DNA of 64,000 nucleotides from Micromonospora inyonensis (GTDB lineage Bacteria; Actinomycetota; Actinomycetes; Mycobacteriales; Micromonosporaceae). Within the stretch, counting starts at the first letter, position 1, and each line of letters starts with the position of its first letter. Made by a program: the position numbers and the translations under genes. Of this stretch, positions 43,438 through 52,760 are shown piece by piece. Below the pieces are notes generated by a model, which made no database searches, had not been told where the DNA came from, and worked only from the letters and a program-made list of their open reading frames with translations. The stretch spans positions 62,001 through 126,000 of the forward strand of contig NZ_FMHU01000001.1 of the NCBI RefSeq assembly GCF_900091415.1, read 5' to 3'.

Positions 43438-45393
43438 ATGTCCCTGTCCTACCCGCCCCGCCGCCCGCGTACCCGCCGCATGCGGAACGCCGTTTTCGCG
43501 GCGGTCGTCACCGCAGCGACACTGGTGGGGTGTTCCGGCGGTGACGGACCGGAGGAGAGCGTCGACGCGTTCCTCGCCGGCTGGCGTTCCGGTGACCTGC
43601 ACGCGGTCGGCTTCCGCGACCCGACCGGGGCCCGGATCCCGGCGGAGCGGGTGACCGAGGAGATCCGGGAGCTCTCCGGAGAACTGGCCGACCGGCCACC
43701 CGCCCTGCGCCGGTCCGGGGAACCAAAGATCACCCGGGATTCGGCCGAGGGACGGATCAGCGTGGAGTGGACGCTGCCCGGCGACACCCGGTGGCGCTAC
43801 GAGCGTCCGGTCCGCCTGGCCCGCAGCGGGGACGGCGCGTGGCAGGTGGCCTGGGAACCCGCCCTGGTACAGGAGCAGTTGCTGCGCGGCGACCGCCTGG
43901 CCGTACGCCGGGTCGCCGCGCCCCGCGCCGCGGTGCTCGACGCGGCCGGCGCACCGATCGTCGCTCCTCGGCCCGTGGTCCGGGTGGGGGTGCAACCGAG
44001 CGAGGTCACCGACGCCGCAGGCCTGGCCCGCCGGCTCGACGCCGCGTTCAAGGCGGTACGCCCGGCGATCACCCCACCGGTCGACCTGTCCGACCTGCCG
44101 AAACGGCTGGCCGACGCGAAACCGGACGCCTTCGTCGAGGTGGTCACCCTGCGGGAGGAGGCATACCGGCAGATCCGCGCCCGCATCTACGACCTGCCCG
44201 GCACGAAGTTCCGCAGCGAGAAGCTGGAGTTGGCCCCCACCCGGGAGTTCGCCCGGGCCCTGCTCGGCTCGGTCGACCCGGCCACCGCCGAGGACCTGGC
44301 CGCCAAACCCGGCGTCTACGCCGAGGGCGACCAGGTCGGCCACGGCGGCCTCCAGGGCCGGTACGACGAACGGCTGCGCGGCGCCGCCGGGATCAGCGTG
44401 GTCACCGAACGCCGGGGGCCGGAGGGCACGTGGGCACCGACCGGCACCGAGGTGTTCCGGAAGGACCCACAGCCCGGACAGGCCGTGAAGACCACCCTCG
44501 ACCCGGCGGTGCAGAACGCGGCGGACGCCGCCCTGCGCGGGGAGCGACGCCGCTCCGCCCTGGTCGCGGTACGCGTCAGCGACGGCGCAGTGCTCGCGGT
44601 CGCCAACGGCCCCGGCCCGGCCGGGGAGAACCTCGCGTTCACCGCTCAGGTGCCGCCCGGCTCGACCTTCAAGATGGTCAGCGCGCTCGGGCTGCTCGAC
44701 CGGCAGGCGGTGACCCTGGACGCCCCGGTCGACTGCCCGAAGACGTTCACCGTCGACGGCCGCTCCTTCAAGAACTCGGAGAACTTCGCCCTGGGGAAGG
44801 TGCCGTTCCGGACCGACTTCGCGAAGTCCTGCAACACCGCCTTCGCCGCGCTCGCCCCGAAGCTCGGCGACACCGGCCTCGCCGAGACCGGCCGGATGCT
44901 CGGCCTGGAGGCAAAATGGGACCTCGGCGTGGACGTCTTCACCGGCAAGGTCTCCACCGGCGGCACCCCCGCCGAGCGGGCCGCCGCCGCCTTCGGCCAG
45001 GGCACCACCCTGGTCAGCCCGGTCGCCATGGCCGCCGCCACCGCCGCCGTCGCCCGGGGCCGCTGGGAACAGCCCAAGCTGGTCCTCGACCCGGCTCCCG
45101 GGCAACCCGCACCGGCCGGGCCGCAGCTCAAGCCGGAGTCGGTCGAGCCGCTGCGCACGATGATGCGCGAGGTGGTCACCTCCGGCACCGCCACCGCCCT
45201 GCGCGGCGTTCCCGGCAAACCCGTGCACGGCAAGACCGGCACCGCCGAGTACGACGACAACCCGGCCAACACGCACTCCTGGTTCGTCGGCTGGCAGGGT
45301 GACGTCGCCGTCGCCGTCTTCGTGGAGAAGGGCGGCTCCAGCACCGAGTCGGCCGTCCCGATCACCGCCCGATTCCTCCGCGCCCTCGCCTGA
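43438..45393 (+). CDS. lipoprotein class B penicillin-binding protein
   Basis: 651-residue transpeptidase that cross-links peptidoglycan outside the membrane. The signal peptide ends in the lipobox LVGC, so it is probably lipid-anchored rather than held by a helix. An NTF2-like/MecA-type N-terminal domain (about 30-140) and a dimerisation domain precede the transpeptidase. The catalytic motifs are complete: STFK (Ser409, Lys412), SCN (Ser464) and KTGTAEY (Lys599). GGAGGG precedes the ATG. The MecA-like N-terminal domain occurs in some low-affinity PBPs, so reduced beta-lactam sensitivity is possible but unproven. Confidence 0.93.
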   Translation: MSLSYPPRRPRTRRMRNAVFAAVVTAATLVGCSGGDGPEESVDAFLAGWRSGDLHAVGFRDPTGARIPAERVTEEIRELSGELADRPPALRRSGEPKITRDSAEGRISVEWTLPGDTRWRYERPVRLARSGDGAWQVAWEPALVQEQLLRGDRLAVRRVAAPRAAVLDAAGAPIVAPRPVVRVGVQPSEVTDAAGLARRLDAAFKAVRPAITPPVDLSDLPKRLADAKPDAFVEVVTLREEAYRQIRARIYDLPGTKFRSEKLELAPTREFARALLGSVDPATAEDLAAKPGVYAEGDQVGHGGLQGRYDERLRGAAGISVVTERRGPEGTWAPTGTEVFRKDPQPGQAVKTTLDPAVQNAADAALRGERRRSALVAVRVSDGAVLAVANGPGPAGENLAFTAQVPPGSTFKMVSALGLLDRQAVTLDAPVDCPKTFTVDGRSFKNSENFALGKVPFRTDFAKSCNTAFAALAPKLGDTGLAETGRMLGLEAKWDLGVDVFTGKVSTGGTPAERAAAAFGQGTTLVSPVAMAAATAAVARGRWEQPKLVLDPAPGQPAPAGPQLKPESVEPLRTMMREVVTSGTATALRGVPGKPVHGKTGTAEYDDNPANTHSWFVGWQGDVAVAVFVEKGGSSTESAVPITARFLRALA

Positions 45394-45923
45394 GGGAACC
45401 CGTTGTCCGACTGCGTCGCCAGCTGGTCGCCTCCGGCGCCTCCGCGCTCGCCCGGGACCCGGTCCCGTCCACCCTCCCGAAGGCGGGCCGGCGCTCCGGG
45501 TCCGACGTTGGCCGAGACGCTGGGCCCGATGCGGTCCGCCACGACCGGTCGGTCCCGGCAGACAGGTGGGAGTGCGCGGAGACTGTCGAGCTGCCCGCAC
45601 AGACGGGGCAGGCACTCCGCGTGACGTACGTGGTGTCGCCCTCCCGCCTGGCAGTCGCACGAGTTGCAGTCGCCCTCGTGGAGGTAGCCGGAGTGGCGCC
45701 CGGCCGGATGGCGGTCGCGGGAGTGGCGGTCGGTCTAGGCGCACAGACGGGGCAGCTCGACAGCGTCCGAACCGGAACCAGGGTGTTCCGTCCCGACCCG
45801 CGCGACGTCGCGCCCCGACCGGGTGGAGGAGACCACGTGGACCGGGCCGGGGTCGCACCGGCACGGGAGGAGCGAAGGCCGCGGCCGGTGCCGCACGTCG
45901 GAGCACGGCGTCGGCACCGCAGG
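45394..45923. other. gene-free region with direct and inverted repeats
   Basis: 530 bases between convergent genes. CGCACAGACGGGGCAG occurs twice (45596-45611 and 45740-45755), and TGTCGAGCTGCCC (45584-45596) is inverted at 45750-45762, so the segment 45584-45762 has inverted ends of 13 bp. Between them run short related units such as GGCGGTCGCGGGAGTGG. The open frames here lack ribosome sites and resemble nothing known to me. Confidence 0.55.
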
Positions 45924-47024
45924 TCAGCTGGCGACGATCGGACCCAGGTCGTCGGCGTCCCCCGGAGACAGCCGGCCCACGACGCCGGAAGCCGACGGGT
46001 CCACGGTGGGCGGGAGCGACCGCTCCGCAGGTGCCTCGGGGAAGACGGCGGCGGCCGGGCGGGGCGGCGGGACCGGGCGGGGCGGCAGCAGCTTGGGCGG
46101 GACCGCGTTCGGGGCGGTGACCGGGGCCAGGCCGGCGACCAGCGTGTTGACGATCTCGGCGGCGTACGCGCCGTCCGGGTCGTAGTCGGGATCGAAGACG
46201 GTCAGCTCCACCCCGAGGCAGTGCGGGGTGTCGACCAGCCCGGCGATCAGGATCTCCAGCTCGGCGAAGGCGATCCCGCCCGGGTCAGGGGCGTCCACTG
46301 CCGGCATCACCGCCGGGTCGAGCACGTCCACGTCGACGTGCAGCCAGTAGCCGGCGCAGTCGGCCAGTTGCTCGTGGGCCCACTGCGCGGTCCGGGCCGC
46401 CCCCTCGGCGCGCAGCGCCGGCACCGGCCGGTTGACGATGCCGGCCGCCTGGAGGTCCAGGCGGTACTCGTCCTGCGCCCGGATGCCGAGCACCACCACG
46501 TCGACGTCCCGGAAGTACGGTCGGCGGCCCTCGATCGCGGCCAGGTCGGCCTGCCCGCGGCCGGTCACCAGGGCGAGGTCCTCACCGGCGGCGGCTCCGA
46601 CGTAGGAGGCGTTGCCGGGGTGGCGGAAGTCGGAGTGACCGTCGACGAAGACCAGGCCGATCCGGCCGCCGACCGACTCGCCGAGCCGGTGCATGGCCAG
46701 TGCGGAGCCGAGCAGGACCGAGCAGTCTCCGCCGAGCACCACCGGGAACTCGCCCCGGTCGATGATGTCCCCGATCCGCCCGGCCAGGGCGGCCGAGTAC
46801 TCCGCGATCTCCCGGGAGTGGCAGACCCCGTCACCGGGACGCCAGTCTCCCGGGTCGTACCGGGGTGCGGTGAGACAGCCGGCGTCCCGGGCCCGCAGCC
46901 GGGCGAGGAGGCCGTGGTCGCGCAGCGCCCCCGGCGCCTTGCCGCACCCCGGCACGGAGGTGAGCGTGGGGGGCCGCAGGCCGAGGTTTGTCGGCGCGTC
47001 GAGGACGGCGATCCGGCGCGTCAT
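45924..47024 (-). CDS. arginase/agmatinase-family protein
   Basis: 366-residue ureohydrolase-fold protein that should release urea or formamide from a guanidino-type substrate using two manganese ions. Ligand motifs are DGHSDF and HVDVDVLDP, as in arginases. The first motif reads GGDCSVLLG where classical members have GGDHS, so a metal-binding His is replaced by Cys. About 65 C-terminal residues after the fold are Pro-rich and probably disordered. GGGAG before the ATG supports the start. No arginine-pathway genes adjoin it, so the substrate is open. Confidence 0.85.
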   Translation of the reverse strand: MTRRIAVLDAPTNLGLRPPTLTSVPGCGKAPGALRDHGLLARLRARDAGCLTAPRYDPGDWRPGDGVCHSREIAEYSAALAGRIGDIIDRGEFPVVLGGDCSVLLGSALAMHRLGESVGGRIGLVFVDGHSDFRHPGNASYVGAAAGEDLALVTGRGQADLAAIEGRRPYFRDVDVVVLGIRAQDEYRLDLQAAGIVNRPVPALRAEGAARTAQWAHEQLADCAGYWLHVDVDVLDPAVMPAVDAPDPGGIAFAELEILIAGLVDTPHCLGVELTVFDPDYDPDGAYAAEIVNTLVAGLAPVTAPNAVPPKLLPPRPVPPPRPAAAVFPEAPAERSLPPTVDPSASGVVGRLSPGDADDLGPIVAS

Positions 47025-47088
47025 TGGCTCCCGTCCTCGTGAGGTCGGGCGGGCCGGCCACCGCCGGCCCGCGCGGGCGTGGGGGTGG

Positions 47089-48006
47089 TCAGAACAGGGC
47101 GCTCGCCAGGGCTCGGCGGGCCTTGCCGGCCGCGGGGTCGTCCGGGCCGGCGATGGTGAACAACGAGACCAGGTGCTGGCGGGCCTTCTCCCGGTCGTCC
47201 CCGGCCGTCCGCCGGACCAGGGCGACCAGTCGAGCGTACGCCGCCTCGGCCTGACCGCTGAGCACCTCGACGTCGGCGGCGAGAAGTTGCGCCTCGACGT
47301 CGTCGGGGTCGGTCTGGGCGGCGGCGAGCGCGGCGGCCGGGTCGATGGCGCCGACCCGGCGGACCAGCCCGACCTGGGCCAGACCCGCCTCGGCCGCGGC
47401 GTCCGCCGGGCTCTCAGCCAGGATCTTCCGGTACGCCGCCTCGGCCGCGTCCAGGTCGCCGGTCATCAACGCGTCGTCGGCCTCGTCGAGGCGGGGGTCA
47501 CCGGCCGGCTCGGCGGTGACGCCGCCGGCCTTGAGTACGGCCTGGATCCACTGCCGCAGCTGCGCCTCCGGCACCACACCGGAGAAGGCGTCGATCGGCT
47601 GTCCGCCGACGACCGCGAAGACCATCGGGATGCCCTGCACCCGGAACATCTGGGCCAGCCGGGGGTTGGCCTCGACGTCGACCTTGGCGAGCACCCACGC
47701 GCCGCCGCCCTCGGTGGCGAGTTTCTCCAGCACCGGGGAGAGCTGCTTGCAGGGCTCGCACCACTCGGCCCAGAAGTCGATCACGACCGGTGTGGTCAGC
47801 GAACGCTCCAGCACCTCGGACTGGAAGGTCGCTTCGGTCACGTCGATCACCGCTACCCCGGCGCCCGGTGTGGCACCGCCCGGTACACCGGCGGGCGGGC
47901 CGCCCTGGGCGGGGGCGGCGGGACGGGACGGGGTGGACGGGCGCAGCGCGCTGAGGTCGACCGCGCCGCGGGTGAAGATCGACGAGGTGATCCGTGGGTC
48001 GCTCAT
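47089..48006 (-). CDS. thioredoxin-TPR co-chaperone-like protein (YbbN/CnoX type)
   Basis: 305-residue protein. After a Gly/Pro-rich N-terminus (about 1-48) comes a thioredoxin domain with the redox centre [19 protein letters not shown] and the cis-Pro QGIPMVFAV. The second half is helical with degenerate TPR-like repeats ([22 protein letters not shown]). The family protects or holds client proteins under oxidative stress. Both Cys are present, unlike E. coli YbbN, so it may be redox-active. It is 64 bases upstream of the arginase-family gene on the same strand. Confidence 0.9.
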   Translation of the reverse strand: MSDPRITSSIFTRGAVDLSALRPSTPSRPAAPAQGGPPAGVPGGATPGAGVAVIDVTEATFQSEVLERSLTTPVVIDFWAEWCEPCKQLSPVLEKLATEGGGAWVLAKVDVEANPRLAQMFRVQGIPMVFAVVGGQPIDAFSGVVPEAQLRQWIQAVLKAGGVTAEPAGDPRLDEADDALMTGDLDAAEAAYRKILAESPADAAAEAGLAQVGLVRRVGAIDPAAALAAAQTDPDDVEAQLLAADVEVLSGQAEAAYARLVALVRRTAGDDREKARQHLVSLFTIAGPDDPAAGKARRALASALF

Positions 48007-48083
48007 GGTTATCTAGTCTCGCACGTACCCGGTCCGGAACAGATCAGCCGACGTGCCGACACATGTGACTTCCACGGCTGGTC

Positions 48084-48124
48084 GCGGGCGGTGCGGAGGG
48101 CCGGTGGAGCCCCGCACCGCCCGC
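48084..48124 (-). terminator. hairpin terminator of icmA
   Basis: Perfect 13-bp arms, GCGGGCGGTGCGG (48084-48096) and CCGCACCGCCCGC (48112-48124), with a 15-base loop, ending 9 bases past the icmA stop in its direction of transcription. Confidence 0.75.
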
Positions 48125-48132
48125 GCCGGTTG

Positions 48133-49821
48133 TCAGAACCGGGCCGGTTCCCGGTAGACGCCCCACTCGGCGCGCAGCGCGTCGCAGATCTCGCCGAGCG
48201 TCGCCTCCGCGCGGACCGCGTCGAGCATCGCCGGGACCATGTTCTCGTCGGTACGGCTGACCGCCACCATGTGCGCGATGGCGGCGGCGACCGCGTCGTT
48301 GTCCCGGCCGGCCTTGCGCTCGGCGAGCAGCTTGCGCTGTTCCAGCTCCACCTCGTGGGAGATGCGCAGGATCTCCAAGTCCTTGGCGACCGTGCCGGTG
48401 TGGCAGTTGACGCCGACGATTTTCTTCTCGCCCTTCTCCAGCGCCTGCTGGTAGACGAAGGCCGCCTCGGCGATGTGGCCGGTGAACCAGCCGTCCTCGA
48501 TGCCCCGCAGGATGCCGGAGGTCATCGGGCCGATCGTGTGGGGACCGTCCCCGCCCAACTGCCGGATCCGGGCGAAGATCTCCTCCGCCTCGGCCTCGAT
48601 CCGGTCCGTGAGCGCCTCGACGTACCAGGAGCCGCCGAGCGGGTCGGCGACGTTGGTCACCCCGATCTCCTCCATCAGCACCTGCTGGGTACGCAGGGCG
48701 ATCTCGGCGGACTCGTCGGTGGGCAGCGCGAGCGTCTCGTCGAGGGCGTTGGTGTGCAGCGAGTTGGTGCCACCGAGCACCGCCGCCAGGGCCTCGACCG
48801 CGGTACGGACGACGTTGTTCACCGGCTGCTGGGCGGTCAGCGACACCCCGGCGGTCTGGGTGTGGAACCGCATCCACATCGCCTTCTCGCTGGTGGCGCC
48901 GTAGACGTCGCGCAGCCAGCGCGCCCAGATCCGCCGGGCGGCGCGGAACTTGGCGATCTCCTCGAAGAAGTCGACGTGCGAGTCAAAGAAGAAGCTCAGC
49001 CCGGGGGCGAAGACGTTCACGTCCAGGCCCCGGGAGAGTCCCAGCTCGACGTAACCGAATCCGTCGGCCAGGGTGTACGCCAGCTCCTGCGCGGCGGTCG
49101 AGCCGGCCTCGCGGATGTGGTAGCCGGAGACCGAGAGCGGCTTGTAGCGCGGGATGTCCCGGGCGCAGTACTCCATCAGGTCGCCGATCAGGCGCAGGTG
49201 CGGCTCGGGGTCGAAGAGCCACTCCTTCTGCGCGATGTACTCCTTGAAGATGTCGGTCTGGAGGGTGCCGTCGAGGCTGCCGATGTCGGCGCCCTGCCGC
49301 TCGGCTGCGACCAGGTACATGCAGAACACCGGCACCGCCGGACCGGAGATGGTCATGCTGGTGGTGACCCCGGCCAGGTCGATGCCGTCGAAGAGCGCCT
49401 CCATGTCGGCGGCGCTGTCGATGGCGACGCCGCAGTGGCCGACCTCGCCGAGCGACTGCGGGTCGTCGGAGTCCCGCCCCATCAGGGTCGGCATGTCGAA
49501 GGCCACGGAGAGCCCACCACCGCCCGCGCCGAGGATCATCTTGTAGCGCTCGTTGGTCTGCTGGGCGTTGCCGAAGCCGGCGAACTGCCGGATCGTCCAG
49601 GTGCGCCCCCGGTAGCCGGTCGGGTACAACCCCCGGGTGTACGGGAACTCCCCCGGCCAGCCGATGCGCTCGAAGCCCGGGTAGGCGACCCCCTCCGGCG
49701 GGCCGTACACCGGCTCGACCTCCAGCCCGGAGAGCGTGGTGAAGTCCGCATCCCGCTTGCGCGCGGCGTCGTACCGGGCCTGCCAGCGGGCCCGTCCGGC
49801 GGCGATCTCGTCGGCGTTCAT
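48133..49821 (-). CDS. icmA: isobutyryl-CoA mutase large subunit
   Basis: 562-residue substrate-binding subunit of a coenzyme-B12-dependent acyl-CoA mutase that interconverts isobutyryl-CoA and n-butyryl-CoA. The length and lack of a C-terminal B12 domain fit IcmA (about 566 residues in Streptomyces) rather than methylmalonyl-CoA mutase. Specificity residues agree: TIRQFAGFG has Phe where the methylmalonyl enzyme has Tyr, and EYIAQKEW has Gln where that enzyme has the carboxylate-binding Arg. The small B12-binding subunit IcmB is not in the window. The ATG at 49821 is normal for the family; longer frames upstream are shadow. A conserved palindrome (49876-49898) lies in its promoter region. 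Confidence 0.9.
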   Translation of the reverse strand: MNADEIAAGRARWQARYDAARKRDADFTTLSGLEVEPVYGPPEGVAYPGFERIGWPGEFPYTRGLYPTGYRGRTWTIRQFAGFGNAQQTNERYKMILGAGGGGLSVAFDMPTLMGRDSDDPQSLGEVGHCGVAIDSAADMEALFDGIDLAGVTTSMTISGPAVPVFCMYLVAAERQGADIGSLDGTLQTDIFKEYIAQKEWLFDPEPHLRLIGDLMEYCARDIPRYKPLSVSGYHIREAGSTAAQELAYTLADGFGYVELGLSRGLDVNVFAPGLSFFFDSHVDFFEEIAKFRAARRIWARWLRDVYGATSEKAMWMRFHTQTAGVSLTAQQPVNNVVRTAVEALAAVLGGTNSLHTNALDETLALPTDESAEIALRTQQVLMEEIGVTNVADPLGGSWYVEALTDRIEAEAEEIFARIRQLGGDGPHTIGPMTSGILRGIEDGWFTGHIAEAAFVYQQALEKGEKKIVGVNCHTGTVAKDLEILRISHEVELEQRKLLAERKAGRDNDAVAAAIAHMVAVSRTDENMVPAMLDAVRAEATLGEICDALRAEWGVYREPARF

Positions 49822-49919
49822 GCGCAGGGCTCCTCCTCGAGTCCTCGACTGCACGTCGAGTGTAAGACGCACACCTGAACGATCGCTAAGGAATCTGCTA
49901 CCGGCGGGTAGTCGCAGGC

Positions 49920-50909
49920 TCACCGCTCCAGTTCGGCGAGGAGTTCGCCAGCCGCCGCGTACGGGTCGAGGGCACCCTCGGCCACCCGCCCGGCGAGCGC
50001 CGCGAGGCCCGTACCGTCGCGGAGCGAGCCGATCCGGGCGCGGAGCACCCCGAGCGCGATCGCCTCGATCTCGGCGGCGGCCCGCGCCTCGCGGCGGCGG
50101 CGCAGCTCGCCGTGCTCGACCAGCCAGCCCCGGTGCTTGTCGATCGCGGCGGCGATGTCGTCGATCCCCTCGCCCCGCGCGGCGATCGAGCGCACCACCT
50201 GGGGTCGCCACTCGCCCGGCCCGCGCTCGCCCAGCGCGATCATGCCGTTGATGTCGCGGACGGTGGCGTCGGCGCCGTCCCGGTCGGCCTTGTTGACCAC
50301 GAAGATGTCGGCGATCTCCAGGATGCCGGCCTTGACCGCCTGGATCGCGTCGCCCATGCCGGGGGCGAGCAGCACCAGCGTGGTGTCGGCGAGCGAGGCC
50401 ACCTCCACCTCGGCCTGCCCGACCCCGACCGTCTCCACCAGCACCACGTCGCAGCCCGCGCCCTCCAGCACCCGCACCGCCTGCGGGGTGGCCGCCGATA
50501 GGCCGCCGAGGTGTCCCCGGCTGGACATCGAGCGGATGTAGACGCCCGGGTCGGTGGCGTGGTCCTGCATCCGGATCCGGTCGCCGAGGATCGCCCCACC
50601 GGTGAACGGGCTGGACGGGTCGACCGCGAGCACCCCGACCCGGTGGCCCCGGGCCCGCAGCGCCCGGACCAGCTCGTTGGTGGTGGTCGACTTCCCCACA
50701 CCGGGCGAGCCGGTCAACCCGACGACCTGGGCCTGCCCGGCGTACGGCGCGAGGGCCGCCGCGACCTGCGGCAGCACCTCGTCGCCGGACTCGACCAGGG
50801 TGATCAGCCGGGCCACCGCGCGGGGGTCACCCGCGCGGGCCCGTTCCACCAGCATCGGTACGTCCCGACTGCGCCGGATCGACGGCGCGGCGGTGCCCAG
50901 CTCACTCAC
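49920..50909 (-). CDS. meaB: methylmalonyl-CoA mutase-associated GTPase MeaB
   Basis: 329-residue G3E-family GTPase that guards B12 loading and protects acyl-CoA mutases from inactivation. The P-loop is [19 protein letters not shown], then [22 protein letters not shown], a MeaB hallmark, [17 protein letters not shown] and the guanine-binding [11 protein letters not shown]. The GTG start overlaps the thiolase stop by 4 bases. It is about 100 bases upstream of icmA on the same strand, so IcmA is its likely client. Confidence 0.95.
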   Translation of the reverse strand: MSELGTAAPSIRRSRDVPMLVERARAGDPRAVARLITLVESGDEVLPQVAAALAPYAGQAQVVGLTGSPGVGKSTTTNELVRALRARGHRVGVLAVDPSSPFTGGAILGDRIRMQDHATDPGVYIRSMSSRGHLGGLSAATPQAVRVLEGAGCDVVLVETVGVGQAEVEVASLADTTLVLLAPGMGDAIQAVKAGILEIADIFVVNKADRDGADATVRDINGMIALGERGPGEWRPQVVRSIAARGEGIDDIAAAIDKHRGWLVEHGELRRRREARAAAEIEAIALGVLRARIGSLRDGTGLAALAGRVAEGALDPYAAAGELLAELER

Positions 50910-52105
50910 TGAGCGTTCTCGCCCTCGGCCGGCACGTGGATGATCAGCGCGTCGCCCTGGCCGCCGCCACCACAGAGCGCCGCCGCCCCGGTGCCGCCAC
51001 CGCGCCGCTTCAGTTCCAGTGCGAGGGTGAGCACCAGCCGGGCGCCGGACATGCCGATCGGGTGACCGAGCGCGATCGCGCCGCCGTTGGGGTTGACGAT
51101 CGCCGGGTCCACCCCGAGGTCGCGGGTGGACTGGATACCGACCGCGCCGAACGCCTCGTTGATCTCGATGAGGTCGAGATCGGAGATGCTGAGCCCGCCC
51201 TTCTTCAGGGCGTGCACGATCGCGTTGGCGGGCTGCGAGTGCAGGGAGTTGTCCGGACCGGCCACGTTGCCGTGCGCGCCGACCTCCGCCAGCCAGGTCA
51301 GCCCCAGCTCCTTCGCCTTGGCCTTGCTCATGACCACCACGGCGGCGGCCCCGTCGGAGATCGGCGACGCGCTGCCCGCGGTGATCGTGCCGTCCTTGGC
51401 GAACGCCGGGCGGAGCTTGCCCAGCGATTCGACGGTGGTGTCCGGACGGATGCCCTCGTCCTCACTGATCACCAGCGGGTCGCCCTTGCGCTGCGGGATC
51501 AGCACCGGGGTGATCTCGTCGGCGAAGTGGCCGTTCTTCTGCGCGGCGGCGGCCCTGGTGTGGCTGGCGGCGGCGAAGGCGTCCTGCTCCTCACGGGTGA
51601 TGCCGTGCCGCACGCCGTGCCGCTCCGTGGACTCCCCCATCGAGCAGCAGTCCCAGGCGTCGGTGAGCCCGTCCAGCGCCATGTGGTCCTTGATCGTCAC
51701 GTCGCCGTACTTGTAGCCGGCGCGCTGGCCGAGCAGCAGGTGCGGGGCGTTGGTCATCGACTCCATACCGCCGGCCACCACGATGTCGAACTCGCCGGCC
51801 CGGATGAGCTGGTCGGCCAGGGCGATCGCGTCGAGCCCGGAGAGACAGACCTTGTTGATGGTCAACGCCGGCACGGACATCGGGATGCCCGCCTCGACCG
51901 CCGCCTGCCGGGCGGGGATCTGCCCCGTACCCGCCTGGAGCACCTGCCCCATGATCACGTACTGCACCTGCTCCGGGGCGACCCCCGCACGCTCCAGGGC
52001 GGCCTTGATCGCCACCCCGCCGAGCTGGGTCGCGGAGAGGTCCTTGAGATTGCCCAGCAGGCGCCCCATCGGGGTCCGCGCGCCGCTGACGATCACCGAA
52101 GCCAT
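50906..52105 (-). CDS. acetyl-CoA acetyltransferase (thiolase)
   Basis: 399-residue thiolase II that condenses two acetyl-CoA or cleaves acetoacetyl-CoA. The nucleophile Cys is in [14 protein letters not shown], the general base His in [18 protein letters not shown] and the second Cys in [13 protein letters not shown]. Coupled to meaB by a 4-base overlap and divergent from mce. The same gene order (mce, thiolase, meaB near FilP/Scy genes) is found in Streptomyces, as I recall it, which supports orthology. Confidence 0.95.
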   Translation of the reverse strand: MASVIVSGARTPMGRLLGNLKDLSATQLGGVAIKAALERAGVAPEQVQYVIMGQVLQAGTGQIPARQAAVEAGIPMSVPALTINKVCLSGLDAIALADQLIRAGEFDIVVAGGMESMTNAPHLLLGQRAGYKYGDVTIKDHMALDGLTDAWDCCSMGESTERHGVRHGITREEQDAFAAASHTRAAAAQKNGHFADEITPVLIPQRKGDPLVISEDEGIRPDTTVESLGKLRPAFAKDGTITAGSASPISDGAAAVVVMSKAKAKELGLTWLAEVGAHGNVAGPDNSLHSQPANAIVHALKKGGLSISDLDLIEINEAFGAVGIQSTRDLGVDPAIVNPNGGAIALGHPIGMSGARLVLTLALELKRRGGGTGAAALCGGGGQGDALIIHVPAEGENAQ

Positions 52106-52138
52106 ACTCTGCCTCCGAAGGGGTGGGCGAACCTGTAC

Positions 52139-52163
52139 GCCTTAACGACTGTTCGGTCAGACT
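52139..52163 (+). promoter_or_regulatory. mce promoter with shared palindrome
   Basis: CCTTAACGACTGTTCGG (52140-52156) matches the sites before icmA and the hydroxyacyl-CoA dehydrogenase gene, in the same orientation relative to the gene. The -10 candidate CAGACT (52158-52163) sits six bases before the ATG at 52170, a leaderless layout. The thiolase operon starts on the other side, so one regulator could act on both. Confidence 0.55.
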
Positions 52164-52169
52164 AGCGTC

Positions 52170-52634
52170 ATGGCTGAGAACTCCCCTGTCGAGCCCGCTG
52201 CGGACTACGTCACAGACATCGGTATCCGCCGAATCGATCACGTCGGTGTGGCGGTCGCCGACCTGGACGCGGCGATCGACTTCTACCAGCGCACCTTCGG
52301 CATGCGCTGCGTACACATCGAGACCAACGCCGAGCAGGGTGTCCGCGAGGCGATGCTGGCGGTCGGCCCGACCACCGAGGGGGGCTGCCTGCAACTGCTC
52401 GCCCCGCTCACCGGCGAGTCGACGATCGCGAAGTTCCTGGACCGTAACGGGCCGGGGGTGCAGCAGGTCGCGTACACCGTCACCGACATCGACGCGGCGT
52501 GCGCGGCGCTGCGCGAGCGCGGCATGCGGGTGCTCTACGAGACCCCGCGCCGGGGCACCGCCGGCTCCCGGGTCAACTTCGTCCACCCCAAGGACGCCGG
52601 CGGCGTCCTCGTCGAACTGGTCCAACCCGCGTGA
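52170..52634 (+). CDS. mce: methylmalonyl-CoA epimerase
   Basis: 154-residue vicinal-oxygen-chelate protein interconverting (2R)- and (2S)-methylmalonyl-CoA in propionate metabolism. IRRIDHVGVAVADLDAAIDFYQ begins the first beta-alpha-beta-beta-beta unit with the metal-ligand His, and GVLVELVQPA gives the terminal Glu ligand. The length is normal. Its start is backed by the CAGACT box six bases upstream. The stop is followed at once by copy 2 of the palindromic repeat that acts as a terminator. Confidence 0.95.
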   Translation: MAENSPVEPAADYVTDIGIRRIDHVGVAVADLDAAIDFYQRTFGMRCVHIETNAEQGVREAMLAVGPTTEGGCLQLLAPLTGESTIAKFLDRNGPGVQQVAYTVTDIDAACAALRERGMRVLYETPRRGTAGSRVNFVHPKDAGGVLVELVQPA

Positions 52635-52689
52635 GATGGTAGCAGGGGTCCCCTGTTACCGCTTTTTGTCGAGCAGGGGGCCCCTGCAA
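52635..52689. repeat. palindromic intergenic repeat, copy 2
   Basis: Begins at the base after the mce stop. The core GTAGCAGGGGTCCCCTGTTACCGCTTTTTGT region is nearly identical to copy 1 at 11349 (positions 52640-52669 against 11354-11383), followed by the palindrome GCAGGGGGCCCCTGC (52673-52687). The hairpin plus CTTTTTG makes an intrinsic terminator for mce. The 18-bp third palindrome of copy 1 is missing. Confidence 0.85.
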
Positions 52690-52760
52690 CCACCCAGGAC
52701 CGGCATTGGCTTTCGTCGGTGCTCGACCGGCACCGAACTGATCGATACCCACGGTGACCC

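Noticed and set aside
48133..49821. Methylmalonyl-CoA mutase large subunit (mutB)
   Set aside because: It is too short, lacks the B12 domain, and has Phe and Gln at the two specificity positions, which indicates IcmA.
46693..49878. 1,061-codon plus-strand open frame
   Set aside because: It crosses the arginase-family, thioredoxin and icmA genes in antisense, with no start signal and no recognisable protein.
52164..52169. AGCGTC/TAGCGT as the -10 of mce
   Set aside because: It lies zero to one base before the ATG, too close for a -10. CAGACT at 52158-52163 has the correct six-base gap.
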